This document shows, piece after piece, positions 1 through 5,445 of a DNA stretch of 10,011 nucleotides. Made by a program: the position numbers and the translations under genes. The notes under the pieces were generated by a model. The model ran no database searches. It was not told the origin of the DNA and saw nothing but the letters and a program-made list of their open reading frames with translations. Source of the stretch: GWA2-46-15 sp964551525 (lineage in GTDB: Bacteria; Patescibacteriota; Minisyncoccia; Minisyncoccales; GWA2-46-15); contig CAZKCH010000019.1 of the NCBI GenBank assembly GCA_964551525.1, forward strand, positions 1-10,011, written 5' to 3'. How positions within the stretch are numbered: position 1 is the stretch's first letter; each line of letters starts with the position of its first letter.

Positions 1-12
1 ATTTTAATTAAA

Positions 13-765
13 ATGACGCAATACTACCAGCCCAATAGGAAAAGCAATCTCTACGATCCCAAGGCGCCGGGTTTATTTCGGTTGAGCCGGTCAAAAATCG
101 ATCTGTTTATGAATTGCCCGCACTGTTTTTACTTAGACCGCAAGCTCGGAGTCGCCCAGCCGTCCGGATATCCATTCACTTTAAATTCGGCCGTGGATAA
201 GCTTCTTAAAAAAGAGTTTGATATCCATCGCGCCAAGGGCGTGCCTCATCCCTTGATGAAAGAATACGGCATTGATGCGGTGCCATTGGCCCATGCGAAA
301 ATGAACGAGTGGCGCGACGCTCTGTATAGCGGCATTACTTATCATCTGCCGGGCACAAACATCGTGGTTACCGGCGGTATTGATGATGTCTGGGTGAATC
401 CGGTAGGGGAATACATGATTGTTGACTATAAGGCCACCTCCAAAAGCGACGAGGTCAATATAGACGCTGACTGGCAGATTGGCTATAAGCGGCAGATGGA
501 AATATACCAGTGGTTGTTCAGAAAAAATGGATTTAAGGTGTCTTCAACTGGTTATTTTGTCTATTGCAATGGCGATGCAGATAAAGAGGCGTTTGACGGG
601 AAATTGGAGTTTGATATCAAGATCATTCCATACGTGGGCGATGACTTTTGGGTTGAGAAAACCATTAGAGAGGCGATAGATTGCCTTAGGTCTGATGTTT
701 TGCCAAAGTCTGGGCCTGACTGCGATTATTGTAAATATAGGCAAGCAGTTAAAGGAGTTGAGTAA
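13..765 (+). CDS. PD-(D/E)XK superfamily nuclease with four-Cys Fe-S-like motif (RecB/Cas4-like)
   Basis: The 250-residue protein carries the landmarks of the RecB/Cas4-type PD-(D/E)XK nuclease fold: an N-terminal LSRSKIDLFMNCPHCFYL stretch (residues 24-41), GGIDD (121-125), the catalytic IVDYKAT (136-142, D138 and K140), and a QMEIYQWL helix (161-168, Q161 and Y165). Two N-terminal cysteines (C35, C38) and two C-terminal ones (C237, C240, in CDYCKYR) could hold an iron-sulphur cluster, as in Cas4 and AddB, although the 2+2 arrangement differs from the 1+3 of Cas4. By family it should cut DNA, but the substrate is unknown. No helicase domain and no cas genes are visible, so it is a stand-alone nuclease here. 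Only 12 bases precede the ATG, so its promoter and RBS cannot be judged. The next gene starts 3 bases after its stop, which suggests cotranscription. Confidence 0.85.
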   Translation: MTQYYQPNRKSNLYDPKAPGLFRLSRSKIDLFMNCPHCFYLDRKLGVAQPSGYPFTLNSAVDKLLKKEFDIHRAKGVPHPLMKEYGIDAVPLAHAKMNEWRDALYSGITYHLPGTNIVVTGGIDDVWVNPVGEYMIVDYKATSKSDEVNIDADWQIGYKRQMEIYQWLFRKNGFKVSSTGYFVYCNGDADKEAFDGKLEFDIKIIPYVGDDFWVEKTIREAIDCLRSDVLPKSGPDCDYCKYRQAVKGVE

Positions 766-768
766 TTT

Positions 769-1137
769 ATGACAAAGATTTTACCGGCAAAAATAAAGTG
801 CAAATGCGGGAACGAAGTAGAAATGCAACTTTACGATAGCGTAAATGTGACCTTGAATCCCGAGTTGAAAGAAAAAATAATAAAGAGGGAAATTAATATT
901 TTTGAATGTCCAAAATGCGGCGTAAAAAGTCCTGATTTAGCGTATCCGTTTTTGTATGCTGATATGACCAAGAAGATTTGGATTTGGTGTTATCCCGAAG
1001 AAATGGAAAAAGACAGGGAAAGAATTGAAAAAGAATTAAATGGTAAAATGCCAAACCTCATTTCTAGAATTGATTTTAAAACAATGTTTGCTTTTGGCTA
1101 CGATGAACTGGAGAAAATATTAGATATTGAAAAATAA
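769..1137 (+). CDS. CpXC domain protein
   Basis: This 122-residue protein matches the CpXC family pattern: a CKC pair (C11, C13), the run from NVTLNPELKEKIIKREINIFECPKCG (residues 26-51) with the second pair C47/C50, and a soluble C-terminal part. The four cysteines look like a zinc site. The family is common in bacteria, but its biochemical role is not established. An AAAGGAG sequence at 751-757 lies inside the end of the preceding nuclease gene, 11 bases before the ATG, and only 3 bases separate the two genes, so the start is well supported and cotranscription is likely. The C-terminal third is Lys/Glu-rich with no transmembrane segment. The next gene begins 4 bases after this stop. Confidence 0.75.
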   Translation: MTKILPAKIKCKCGNEVEMQLYDSVNVTLNPELKEKIIKREINIFECPKCGVKSPDLAYPFLYADMTKKIWIWCYPEEMEKDRERIEKELNGKMPNLISRIDFKTMFAFGYDELEKILDIEK

Positions 1138-1141
1138 ATAT

Positions 1142-1438
1142 ATGACCGGAAAATATATAGCGATGTGTGGGTTGGACTGCGGGGTGTGCCCTGCGTTCAT
1201 CGCCTTCAAAAATAATGACGATAAATTGAGGGAAAAGACGGCCAGGGAGTGGACGGAGAAGTATCGAAAAGATAAGCCACCAATTAGAATTGAGGAAATC
1301 AATTGTGGTGGTTGTATTTCCGACGGGCCATTCTATACGCATTGCTTTGAATGCAAGGTTCGGCTTTGTGGGTTAGAAAAGAAGATTAAGAATTGTCAGG
1401 AGTGCAAGGATTATAAGTGCGAGAAACTGAGCGATTAA
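1142..1438 (+). CDS. DUF3795 cysteine-rich protein
   Basis: A 98-residue protein with eleven cysteines (9, 13, 16, 55, 58, 68, 71, 76, 85, 88, 93) in the DUF3795 arrangement: CGLDCGVCPAF at the N terminus, INCGGC in the middle, then HCFECKVRLC and NCQECKDYKCEKL at the end. The cysteines probably bind zinc or an iron-sulphur cluster; no reaction is known for the family. I chose ATG 1142 because the family normally starts just before the first CGLDC. An in-frame TTG at 1127 would add five residues and overlap the CpXC gene. There is no SD sequence; the start is preceded by an AU-rich AAATAAATAT that resembles the context of several other starts here. The stop codon is the last triplet of the first unit of an 8-bp repeat array. 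Confidence 0.8.
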   Translation: MTGKYIAMCGLDCGVCPAFIAFKNNDDKLREKTAREWTEKYRKDKPPIRIEEINCGGCISDGPFYTHCFECKVRLCGLEKKIKNCQECKDYKCEKLSD

Positions 1439-1478
1439 GTTATTAAGTGATTAAGTCATTGAGCGATTAAGAGGTTGA
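1431..1478. repeat. 8-bp tandem repeat array, six degenerate units (GTGATTAA-like)
   Basis: Six consecutive octamers can be read: GCGATTAA, GTTATTAA, GTGATTAA, GTCATTGA, GCGATTAA, GAGGTTGA. The first overlaps the end and stop codon of the DUF3795 gene. Because 8 is not a multiple of 3, the TAA and TGA triplets recur in all three forward frames. A second array of the same unit lies at 6580-6611 and a single unit at 5315-5322. Confidence 0.85.
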
Positions 1479-1507
1479 GTGGGGCTCAATCCGAAAAAAG
1501 TAAATCA

Positions 1508-1987
1508 ATGAATTTCAAATCTTTCTTAGTATCTTGTGTATTTATAGCGTTTTTTTTCATCGCCATTCCCTTATCCTTAGTGTTAATAGACAGGGCTTTT
1601 GGCATGAACCCCTGGCATAATATTTTTCTGGAAATAATAGGATTTGTCTTGATTATCGCCGGTGTTATAGTCGATTTTCATTGTTCCATTATGTTCGGGC
1701 GATATGGCAAAGGGACGCCAATTCCAATTGATCCGCCGAAACGCTTTGTCGCCCAGGGATTATATAGATTCGTCAGAAATCCTATGTATCTTGCCGCGTT
1801 GGCTATTATTCTGGGCGAGGCACTTATAATAGGAGTTCCGTTATTGTTTGTGTTTGTTTTGGCTTCTGCCGCAGGTTTTCATTTCTATGTTGTTTACGTA
1901 GAAGAACCCAAGCTTAAAAATCGTTTTGGCCAGGATTATGGGGATTATCTTAAAAGGGTTCCCCGTTGGTTCCCCAAAATTATTTAA
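1508..1987 (+). CDS. Isoprenylcysteine carboxyl methyltransferase / phospholipid methyltransferase family membrane protein
   Basis: A 159-residue integral membrane protein of the ICMT/PEMT-like methyltransferase group. Hydrophobic segments run at about residues 5-27, 38-57, 95-115 and 111-131. The conserved cofactor region GLYRFVRNPMYLA is at 84-96 (R90-N91-P92), followed by the family ending EEPKLKNRFGQDYGDYLKRVPRWFP (132-156), which in relatives helps bind S-adenosylmethionine. The acceptor substrate cannot be told from sequence; in bacteria these proteins are thought to methylate small lipids or other membrane-associated molecules. ATG 1508 was chosen because an upstream in-frame TTG lies inside the octamer repeat array. 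No convincing SD is seen. The gene sits alone between the repeat array and a decayed hairpin repeat. Confidence 0.8.
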   Translation: MNFKSFLVSCVFIAFFFIAIPLSLVLIDRAFGMNPWHNIFLEIIGFVLIIAGVIVDFHCSIMFGRYGKGTPIPIDPPKRFVAQGLYRFVRNPMYLAALAIILGEALIIGVPLLFVFVLASAAGFHFYVVYVEEPKLKNRFGQDYGDYLKRVPRWFPKII

Positions 1988-1994
1988 AAACGGG

Positions 1995-2019
1995 TTGTAC
2001 AAAACCGGGATTAACACAA
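1995..2019. repeat. 25-nt hairpin repeat, decayed copy
   Basis: This stretch begins TTGTA and ends CACAA, followed by GA, and has the 25-nt length of the other copies. Only about eight of twelve positions pair around the centre at 2007, so it is a worn copy. From its end to the ATG at 2040 is 20 bases, exactly as for the intact copy at 2510-2534 and the ATG at 2555, and both end in CATAAATAT before the ATG. Confidence 0.5.
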
Positions 2020-2039
2020 GATCGAATCGTCATAAATAT

Positions 2040-2504
2040 ATGGACAAAAACGAATTAGAAAAAATTGTAAACTATTTGGTTGAACGAGGATTGGCCACGA
2101 TTAAGAATAACACCGATGAAAAAGAGGCGGTGATTGATTATGTGGCGATCTTTTCAAAAGATGAAAACGAGTACAAGGATTTGGAGTTTATTGCCGAAAG
2201 CATGGGAGAGGAAGTGGATAAAGCGATTAGAACCGGCAGGACGTTTCTATTAAAAGAGCCGATGAAAACGCCGGCGGGAATCTTATTGTTAATAAAAATC
2301 AGGAAACCGGACGCGACCAGGCCGCAAAGGGGCGCGCCGGATTTTAAGATTAAAGATTATCAGCAATTTAAAAATAGATACTTGGGAAGTAATGGTAATT
2401 TTACGTTAATGCCGAGGAAGGATTATGAAATGATTGAAATCAAGGGTGTGGATGTGCTGGTATATATTCCTGATAAAACCTCGAGCGAGAGAGTTCCAAG
2501 GTAA
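2040..2504 (+). CDS. Uncharacterised 154-residue protein
   Basis: I do not recognise this protein. It is soluble and mixed-charge, with an N-terminal predicted helix (MDKNELEKIVNYLVERG, residues 1-17), a middle part containing EAVIDYVAIFSKDENEYKDLE, a segment rich in basic and Pro residues (IRKPDATRPQRGAPDFKIKDYQQF) and a C-terminal beta-like part ending GVDVLVYIPDKTSSERV. No signal peptide, membrane segment or cysteine cluster is visible. ATG 2040 is preferred over an in-frame upstream start that would run into the methyltransferase gene. Support comes from a fossil second copy of the first ten codons at 6011, which is preserved from just before the same ATG. The start lacks an SD sequence and is preceded by CATAAATAT, 20 bases after a decayed hairpin repeat. 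Confidence 0.7.
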   Translation: MDKNELEKIVNYLVERGLATIKNNTDEKEAVIDYVAIFSKDENEYKDLEFIAESMGEEVDKAIRTGRTFLLKEPMKTPAGILLLIKIRKPDATRPQRGAPDFKIKDYQQFKNRYLGSNGNFTLMPRKDYEMIEIKGVDVLVYIPDKTSSERVPR

Positions 2505-2509
2505 GGGCT

Positions 2510-2534
2510 TTGTGTTAGGCTAAGCCTAGCACAA
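2510..2534. repeat. 25-nt hairpin repeat, intact copy
   Basis: The arms are TTGTGTTAGGCT (2510-2521) and AGCCTAGCACAA (2523-2534), with a single unpaired centre at 2522. All twelve positions pair, one as a T-G wobble. It is followed by GAGTA, as in the copy at 3042-3066. It lies five bases after a stop codon. It lacks a following T-run, so a simple intrinsic terminator is unlikely. Confidence 0.85.
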
Positions 2535-2554
2535 GAGTAGGTCACCATAAATAT

Positions 2555-2605
2555 ATGAAAATTACGTATAAATTAAATAATAAAGATATGGTTTCAAGAA
2601 TATGA
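2555..2605 (+). CDS. Possible 16-codon ORF overlapping the Nudix start
   Basis: An ATG at 2555 opens a 16-residue frame, MKITYKLNNKDMVSRI, whose TGA overlaps the ATG of the Nudix gene as ATGA. It follows the same CATAAATAT context as the gene at 2040. It could be a coupling leader peptide for the Nudix gene, the remnant start of a lost gene, or chance. There is no homology evidence. Confidence 0.3.
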   Translation: MKITYKLNNKDMVSRI

Positions 2606-3039
2606 GGGCGCCTTTTCAAGTGCTAATTTTTCCCTTCGTTCGCGAGAAGGGGGTTTATCTTTACGCGATATTTAAAAGAAGAGATCTGAAATTTTGGCAA
2701 GGAATTTCCGGCGGCGGAGAGGATAAGGAAACGCCGGTCGAGGCTGCAAAAAGAGAAGTATTTGAAGAAGCTAAAATCGAAAAATCCTCGAAGTTTATTG
2801 CGTTAGATTCAATGACCACTATACCGATAGCAAATGTCGGGAATTACAAATGGAAAGAAGGAGTCTTTGTGTTACCAGAGCATTCTTTCGGAGTAGAGGT
2901 ATTTTCGAAGGATTTAAAAATAGGGAAAGAGCATTCCGCATATAAATGGCTTTCTTATGAAAAAGCCGAACAATTGTTAAAATACGACAGCAATAAAACA
3001 GCTTTTTGGGAATTGAACTATAGGTTAAACAGAAAATAA
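2602..3039 (+). CDS. Nudix hydrolase, NudB-like
   Basis: A 145-residue Nudix hydrolase. The Nudix box spans residues 37-59: G37, E43, R51-E52, E55-E56 follow the consensus GX5EX7REUXEEXGU, but the usual glycine near the end is K58. The opening RAPFQVLIFPF and the closing WLSYEKAEQLL...NKTAFWELNYRL resemble the dihydroneopterin triphosphate / dATP pyrophosphohydrolase (NudB) type, so a nucleoside triphosphate-like substrate is likely; this is an inference. The family hydrolyses nucleoside diphosphates linked to another group, using Mg2+ held by the box glutamates. The start agrees with relatives that begin just before the PFQVLV strand. No SD is seen. The ATG overlaps the TGA of a 16-codon frame, so translation may be coupled. 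Hairpin repeats flank the gene on both sides. Confidence 0.85.
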   Translation: MRAPFQVLIFPFVREKGVYLYAIFKRRDLKFWQGISGGGEDKETPVEAAKREVFEEAKIEKSSKFIALDSMTTIPIANVGNYKWKEGVFVLPEHSFGVEVFSKDLKIGKEHSAYKWLSYEKAEQLLKYDSNKTAFWELNYRLNRK

Positions 3040-3041
3040 GT

Positions 3042-3066
3042 TTGTGCGAGGTTTAACCTAGCACAA
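3042..3066. repeat. 25-nt hairpin repeat, near-intact copy
   Basis: The arms TTGTGCGAGGTT (3042-3053) and AACCTAGCACAA (3055-3066) pair at eleven of twelve positions around a centre at 3054, with one G-A mismatch (3048/3060). It is followed by GAGTAT. It starts three bases after the Nudix stop and lies 32 bases before the GNAT start. Confidence 0.8.
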
Positions 3067-3098
3067 GAGTATAAAAGCGCAAAAAAGTTTTTTAAAAC

Positions 3099-3593
3099 AT
3101 GAAAAGGAAAATTAAGTTTATCATCAGAGAGATGAGTAAGACCGATAGGGAATGGGCTTCGGCTTTCCTCAAAAAACACTGGGGGTCGGAAAAGATTATT
3201 TCGCGAGGAAGGGTTTATTACCCCAGCGCGCTTTCTGGTTTTGTGGCAATGAACAGCAAAAAGTATTTGGGTTTGGTGACATATCTTGTCAAAAACAAAG
3301 AGTGTCAGATAATGAGTTTAAATTCAATGGTGGAAAGAAAGGGGGTGGGCACGGCTTTGATGGAAAGAGTTAAAAAGACAGCGAGAAAGCTAAAATGTAA
3401 AAGATTATGGCTGACCACCACGAATGATAATGTTGATGCTTTGCGTTTTTATCAAAGGAAAGGCCTTGTTTTTAAAAAGGTTTATCCTAATGCTGTCACT
3501 TTCGCCAGAAAGAAATTGAAGCCGGAAATTCCCTTAATCGGTGATTACGGCATTCCCATCAGAGACGAGATTGAGCTCGAAATCGTTTTTTAA
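3099..3593 (+). CDS. GNAT family N-acetyltransferase (full-length copy)
   Basis: A 164-residue GCN5-related acetyltransferase. The acetyl-CoA pyrophosphate-binding motif A is VERKGVGTALMERV (residues 78-91, R80-K-G-V-G84), and the C-terminal NVDALRFYQRKGLVF (111-125) is the usual GNAT beta4/alpha4-type motif with an aromatic pair F117-Y118. The family moves an acetyl group from acetyl-CoA to an amine; the acceptor here is unknown. The protein ends with a charged tail GDYGIPIRDEIELEIVF. A close paralogue at 6082 shares the whole length but stops just before this tail. The start is preceded by an A/T-rich, SD-less sequence. The two genes align without gaps at a fixed offset of 2983 bases and share a completely identical 124-bp block (3379-3502 here). 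Confidence 0.88.
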   Translation: MKRKIKFIIREMSKTDREWASAFLKKHWGSEKIISRGRVYYPSALSGFVAMNSKKYLGLVTYLVKNKECQIMSLNSMVERKGVGTALMERVKKTARKLKCKRLWLTTTNDNVDALRFYQRKGLVFKKVYPNAVTFARKKLKPEIPLIGDYGIPIRDEIELEIVF

Positions 3594-3631
3594 ACTTGAA
3601 CGAAGCCCGGCCCCGCCCGAAATGCAGGATT

Positions 3632-3674
3632 TCTTTACATTATTCTTGACAGAACTCTTTACATCAGTTAAGCT
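3632..3674 (+). promoter_or_regulatory. Promoter and possible operator of the antitoxin-toxin set
   Basis: A perfect -35 hexamer TTGACA sits at 3646-3651; 17 bases later lies a weak -10, TAAGCT (3669-3674). Two copies of TCTTTACAT (3632-3640 and 3656-3664) flank or overlap the -35 box, 24 bases apart, which would suit autoregulation by the HTH protein encoded just downstream. The promoter is moderately supported; the operator role is inferred. Confidence 0.45.
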
Positions 3675-3702
3675 GAAGGCAGGCAATCATTAAGAAGGTT
3701 TA

Positions 3703-4491
3703 ATGGTTAAAACCATGCTTTCAGAGTTTATTCAACAACTTAGAAAAAAGCATAATCTGACGCAGGAATTTTTAGCGTCAGAACTTGGTGTTTCTCGGCC
3801 GACCTATGTTCAAATAGAGCAAGGCGGAAGGGAGCTTACTATTTCCGAGGCGAAAAAACTGGCGGCTGTTTTTGGCATTCCCGTAAACGATTTTTTAGAA
3901 AACAAGGATTCTTCCATAATTATGAGAATTGAAAAAAAAGAGAATAAATCAGAATCGTCTAAACAAGAGATAAGAATCAATATCCCGCAGAAAAACCTAA
4001 AGAAATTTAAGGAAGTTTTTCTTTACGTCTTGGCAAAAGTCGGCAACAAGCCCAATGTCGGGGAAGGCGTTTTAAATAAATTATTCTATTTTATCGACTT
4101 TGATTATTACGAAAAATACGAAGAGCAATTAGTCGGCGCCACTTACATAAAAAACCATTATGGGCCGACGCCTTGCGAATTTAAAAAGGTTGTTGATGAA
4201 ATGGTGAAGAACAAAGAAATCGAAGAAATAAAAAGCAAGTATTTCAAATTTGACCAGAAAAAATATTTGCCCCTAAGGGGGGCTGATCTTGATGTTCTTT
4301 CTGCGAGAGAGGTGGGGCTGATAGATGATGTCTTGAACCGCCTTTCTGATAAAAGTGCGACTGAAATCCGGGATTATTCCCATGAGGATATTCCGTTCAA
4401 GGTCCATAAAGACGGAGAAAAAATCGATTACGAAACCGTTTTTTACCGCGATGAAAAATATTCGGTAAGAAGCTATGACGATAAGCTTTAA
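3703..4491 (+). CDS. XRE-family HTH protein fused to a Panacea (DUF4065, SocA-like) domain; probable antitoxin
   Basis: A 262-residue two-domain protein. Residues 5-66 are an XRE/Cro-type helix-turn-helix (FIQQLRKKHNLTQEFLASELGVSRPTYVQIEQGGRELT). After a charged linker (70-98), residues about 100-232 resemble the Panacea/DUF4065 domain: LNKLFYFIDFDYYEKY (124-139), the signature GATYIKNHYGPTPCEF (145-160) and the late SATEIRDYSHEDIPF (218-232). Panacea domains are known as antitoxin modules paired with many unrelated toxins, and HTH fusions usually repress their own operon. Here the next gene is RelE-like and overlaps by 17 bases, so a toxin-antitoxin pair with the antitoxin first is the best reading. 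AAGAAGG at 3692-3698 is 4 bases before ATG 3703; ATG 3715 is an alternative start. The preceding TTGACA promoter suits an autoregulated operon. Confidence 0.82.
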   Translation: MVKTMLSEFIQQLRKKHNLTQEFLASELGVSRPTYVQIEQGGRELTISEAKKLAAVFGIPVNDFLENKDSSIIMRIEKKENKSESSKQEIRINIPQKNLKKFKEVFLYVLAKVGNKPNVGEGVLNKLFYFIDFDYYEKYEEQLVGATYIKNHYGPTPCEFKKVVDEMVKNKEIEEIKSKYFKFDQKKYLPLRGADLDVLSAREVGLIDDVLNRLSDKSATEIRDYSHEDIPFKVHKDGEKIDYETVFYRDEKYSVRSYDDKL

Positions 4492-4846
4492 TGAACTACC
4501 GGAATTTTCAAAAGAATACAAGCGCTATCTTAAAAAGTATAGGACATTAGATAGTGATTTCTTAAATTTCAAAAAGATTGTTTCATCGATGCCGGGCGGC
4601 GTCGGCAAGCATTTTAACATAGTCACGATTTTAGATGACGTTAAAATTATTAAAGCGAGATTGTTCTGCCGTTATTTAAAAGGTTCTTCTCTAAGGATTG
4701 TTTACGCTTTCCGCTGTCAAAGCCAGAAAATCGATTTTATTGAAATATATTTTAAGGGCGATAAAGAAAATGAGGATAGCGGGAGAATTAAAGAATATTT
4801 GAAAAATTATGAACAAAGTGGTGTCGGCGGGCGGAATTATTATTAA
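4475..4846 (+). CDS. RelE/ParE-superfamily toxin-like protein
   Basis: A 123-residue basic protein with the layout of RelE-type mRNA interferases. It opens with SFNELPEFSKEYKRYLKKYRTLDSDF (residues 4-29), has a central KIIKARLFCRYLKGSSLRIVYAFR (57-80), and ends with IDFIEIYFKGDKENEDSGRIKEYLKNY (86-112). Such toxins usually cut mRNA on the ribosome; whether this one is active cannot be told. The start overlaps the end of the Panacea gene by 17 bases and the end overlaps the following Nudix gene by 38 bases. The last eleven residues (EQSGVGGRNYY) fall in that overlap and run beyond where relatives tend to stop, so the C-terminal tail may be a by-product of a lost stop codon. Cotranslation with the antitoxin is likely. 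Confidence 0.72.
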   Translation: MTISFNELPEFSKEYKRYLKKYRTLDSDFLNFKKIVSSMPGGVGKHFNIVTILDDVKIIKARLFCRYLKGSSLRIVYAFRCQSQKIDFIEIYFKGDKENEDSGRIKEYLKNYEQSGVGGRNYY

Positions 4847-5228
4847 AATGGTTGATAGTATTCCCCAAATCCTTTTGGTGTATTTTAACGACGAGCCGTA
4901 TCGCGACAACGTCACTTTTCCCAAGGGCCCTGTGAAGCAGGGAGAGTCGGAGGAAACCGCGGCGGTGCGCGAGGTGGTTGAGGAAACTGGCTTGCAAAAT
5001 CCGATTATCGCGCGCGAATTGGGAGTAGTTACCCGTCCGGCTAAAGAGGAATCGGGTGAAATGGTTTCCAAGGATATCCATTTATTTTTGATGCGGGTTG
5101 AGAGTTTTGTCCACGGAGAGGCCGAGGAGCGATACGGGTGGTTCACGTATGAAGAAGCGCTGGCAAAATTGTCTTTTCAGCAAGAAAACGATTTTATCAA
5201 AGAGAAGTGGTCGGAAATAGTGGAGTGA
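4809..5228 (+). CDS. Nudix hydrolase, Ap4A-hydrolase-like
   Basis: A 139-residue Nudix hydrolase with a canonical box at residues 40-62 (G40, E46, R54-E55, E58-E59, G61). The FPKG lead-in and the later WFTYEEALAKLSFQQENDFI helix resemble bacterial diadenosine tetraphosphate hydrolase-like proteins, so a dinucleoside polyphosphate or NTP substrate is plausible but unproven. ATG 4809 is required because the first beta strand, VVSAGGIII, begins at residue 4; later Met codons would remove it. The gene therefore overlaps the RelE-like gene by 38 bases, an unusually long overlap for neighbours. With the antitoxin and toxin it forms a tight three-gene set under one promoter. No SD is obvious, so translation may depend on ribosomes arriving from the toxin gene. 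Confidence 0.85.
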   Translation: MNKVVSAGGIIIKMVDSIPQILLVYFNDEPYRDNVTFPKGPVKQGESEETAAVREVVEETGLQNPIIARELGVVTRPAKEESGEMVSKDIHLFLMRVESFVHGEAEERYGWFTYEEALAKLSFQQENDFIKEKWSEIVE

Positions 5229-5241
5229 GGAAGTGATTACA

Positions 5242-5314
5242 CTTCGACGCGTTTTACAGTGAGCTTGTCGAATTGCTCAGCGTCTTCGATCCTTCATAAA
5301 TTCAGGATCTTCGA
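5242..5314. repeat. Degenerate TTCGAC/GCTCAG-type intergenic repeats
   Basis: The gap after the operon holds several fragments of a widespread bacterial intergenic repeat motif: CTTCGACGC (5242-5250), GAGCTTGTCGAA (5261-5272), GCTCAG (5275-5280), TTCGATCC and its partner GGATCTTCGA (5285-5314). GATCC and GGATC form an inverted repeat around TTCATAAATTCA. The assignment to that repeat family rests on general resemblance only. No ORF of note lies between 5229 and 5445. Confidence 0.45.
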
Positions 5315-5325
5315 GTGATTAAGAG

Positions 5326-5350
5326 TTGTGCGAAGCCGGGTTGCGCACGA
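5326..5350. repeat. 25-nt hairpin repeat, diverged GC-rich copy
   Basis: The arms TTGTGCGAAGCC (5326-5337) and GGTTGCGCACGA (5339-5350) pair at eleven of twelve positions around 5338, two of them wobbles, with one A-G mismatch. It has the same 25-nt length and TTGTG start as the other copies and is followed by GAA. A single octamer unit, GTGATTAA (5315-5322), lies just before it. Confidence 0.65.
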
Positions 5351-5380
5351 GAATAAACCGCCATTTCGGCGATTTTTTGG

Positions 5381-5408
5381 TTGACGAAAATGATGAATGT
5401 GGTAGTTT
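5381..5408 (+). promoter_or_regulatory. Promoter of the third Nudix gene
   Basis: TTGACG (5381-5386) is followed after 16 bases by TAGTTT (5403-5408), preceded by TGG in the extended -10 position. The same design, TTGAC-N17-TATGAA with TGG just before the -10, occurs at 6655-6682, and the likeness of the two supports both. Confidence 0.45.
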
Positions 5409-5445
5409 GCTAGTAGAACAAAATTCATATTCTCGGAGGTGAAGG

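Noticed and set aside
13..765. Reading the nuclease as Cas4 of a CRISPR system
   Set aside because: No cas1/cas2, no repeat-spacer array in the window, and the cysteine layout is 2+2 instead of Cas4's 1+3.
1076..1342. Antisense frame opposite the DUF3795 gene
   Set aside because: A shadow of a cysteine-rich gene that is itself well supported.
1431..1478. CRISPR-like array
   Set aside because: Units are 8 bp without spacers; this is a simple tandem repeat.
1926..2039. N-terminal extension of the 154-residue protein to a start at 1926
   Set aside because: It would overlap the methyltransferase gene by 62 bases and read through a hairpin repeat; the fossil copy at 6011 supports ATG 2040.
2510..2534. 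Hairpin repeats as ordinary rho-independent terminators
   Set aside because: No T-run follows any copy, and several lie 20-30 bases before the next start.
4691..5146. Long antisense frame opposite the toxin and Nudix genes
   Set aside because: Low-complexity translation without family features; the plus strand holds recognisable domains over the same bases.
5359..5378. Second terminator (CGCC/GGCG stem with T6) before the third Nudix gene
   Set aside because: The stem is only four pairs; it may help end the toxin operon but is too weak to annotate.
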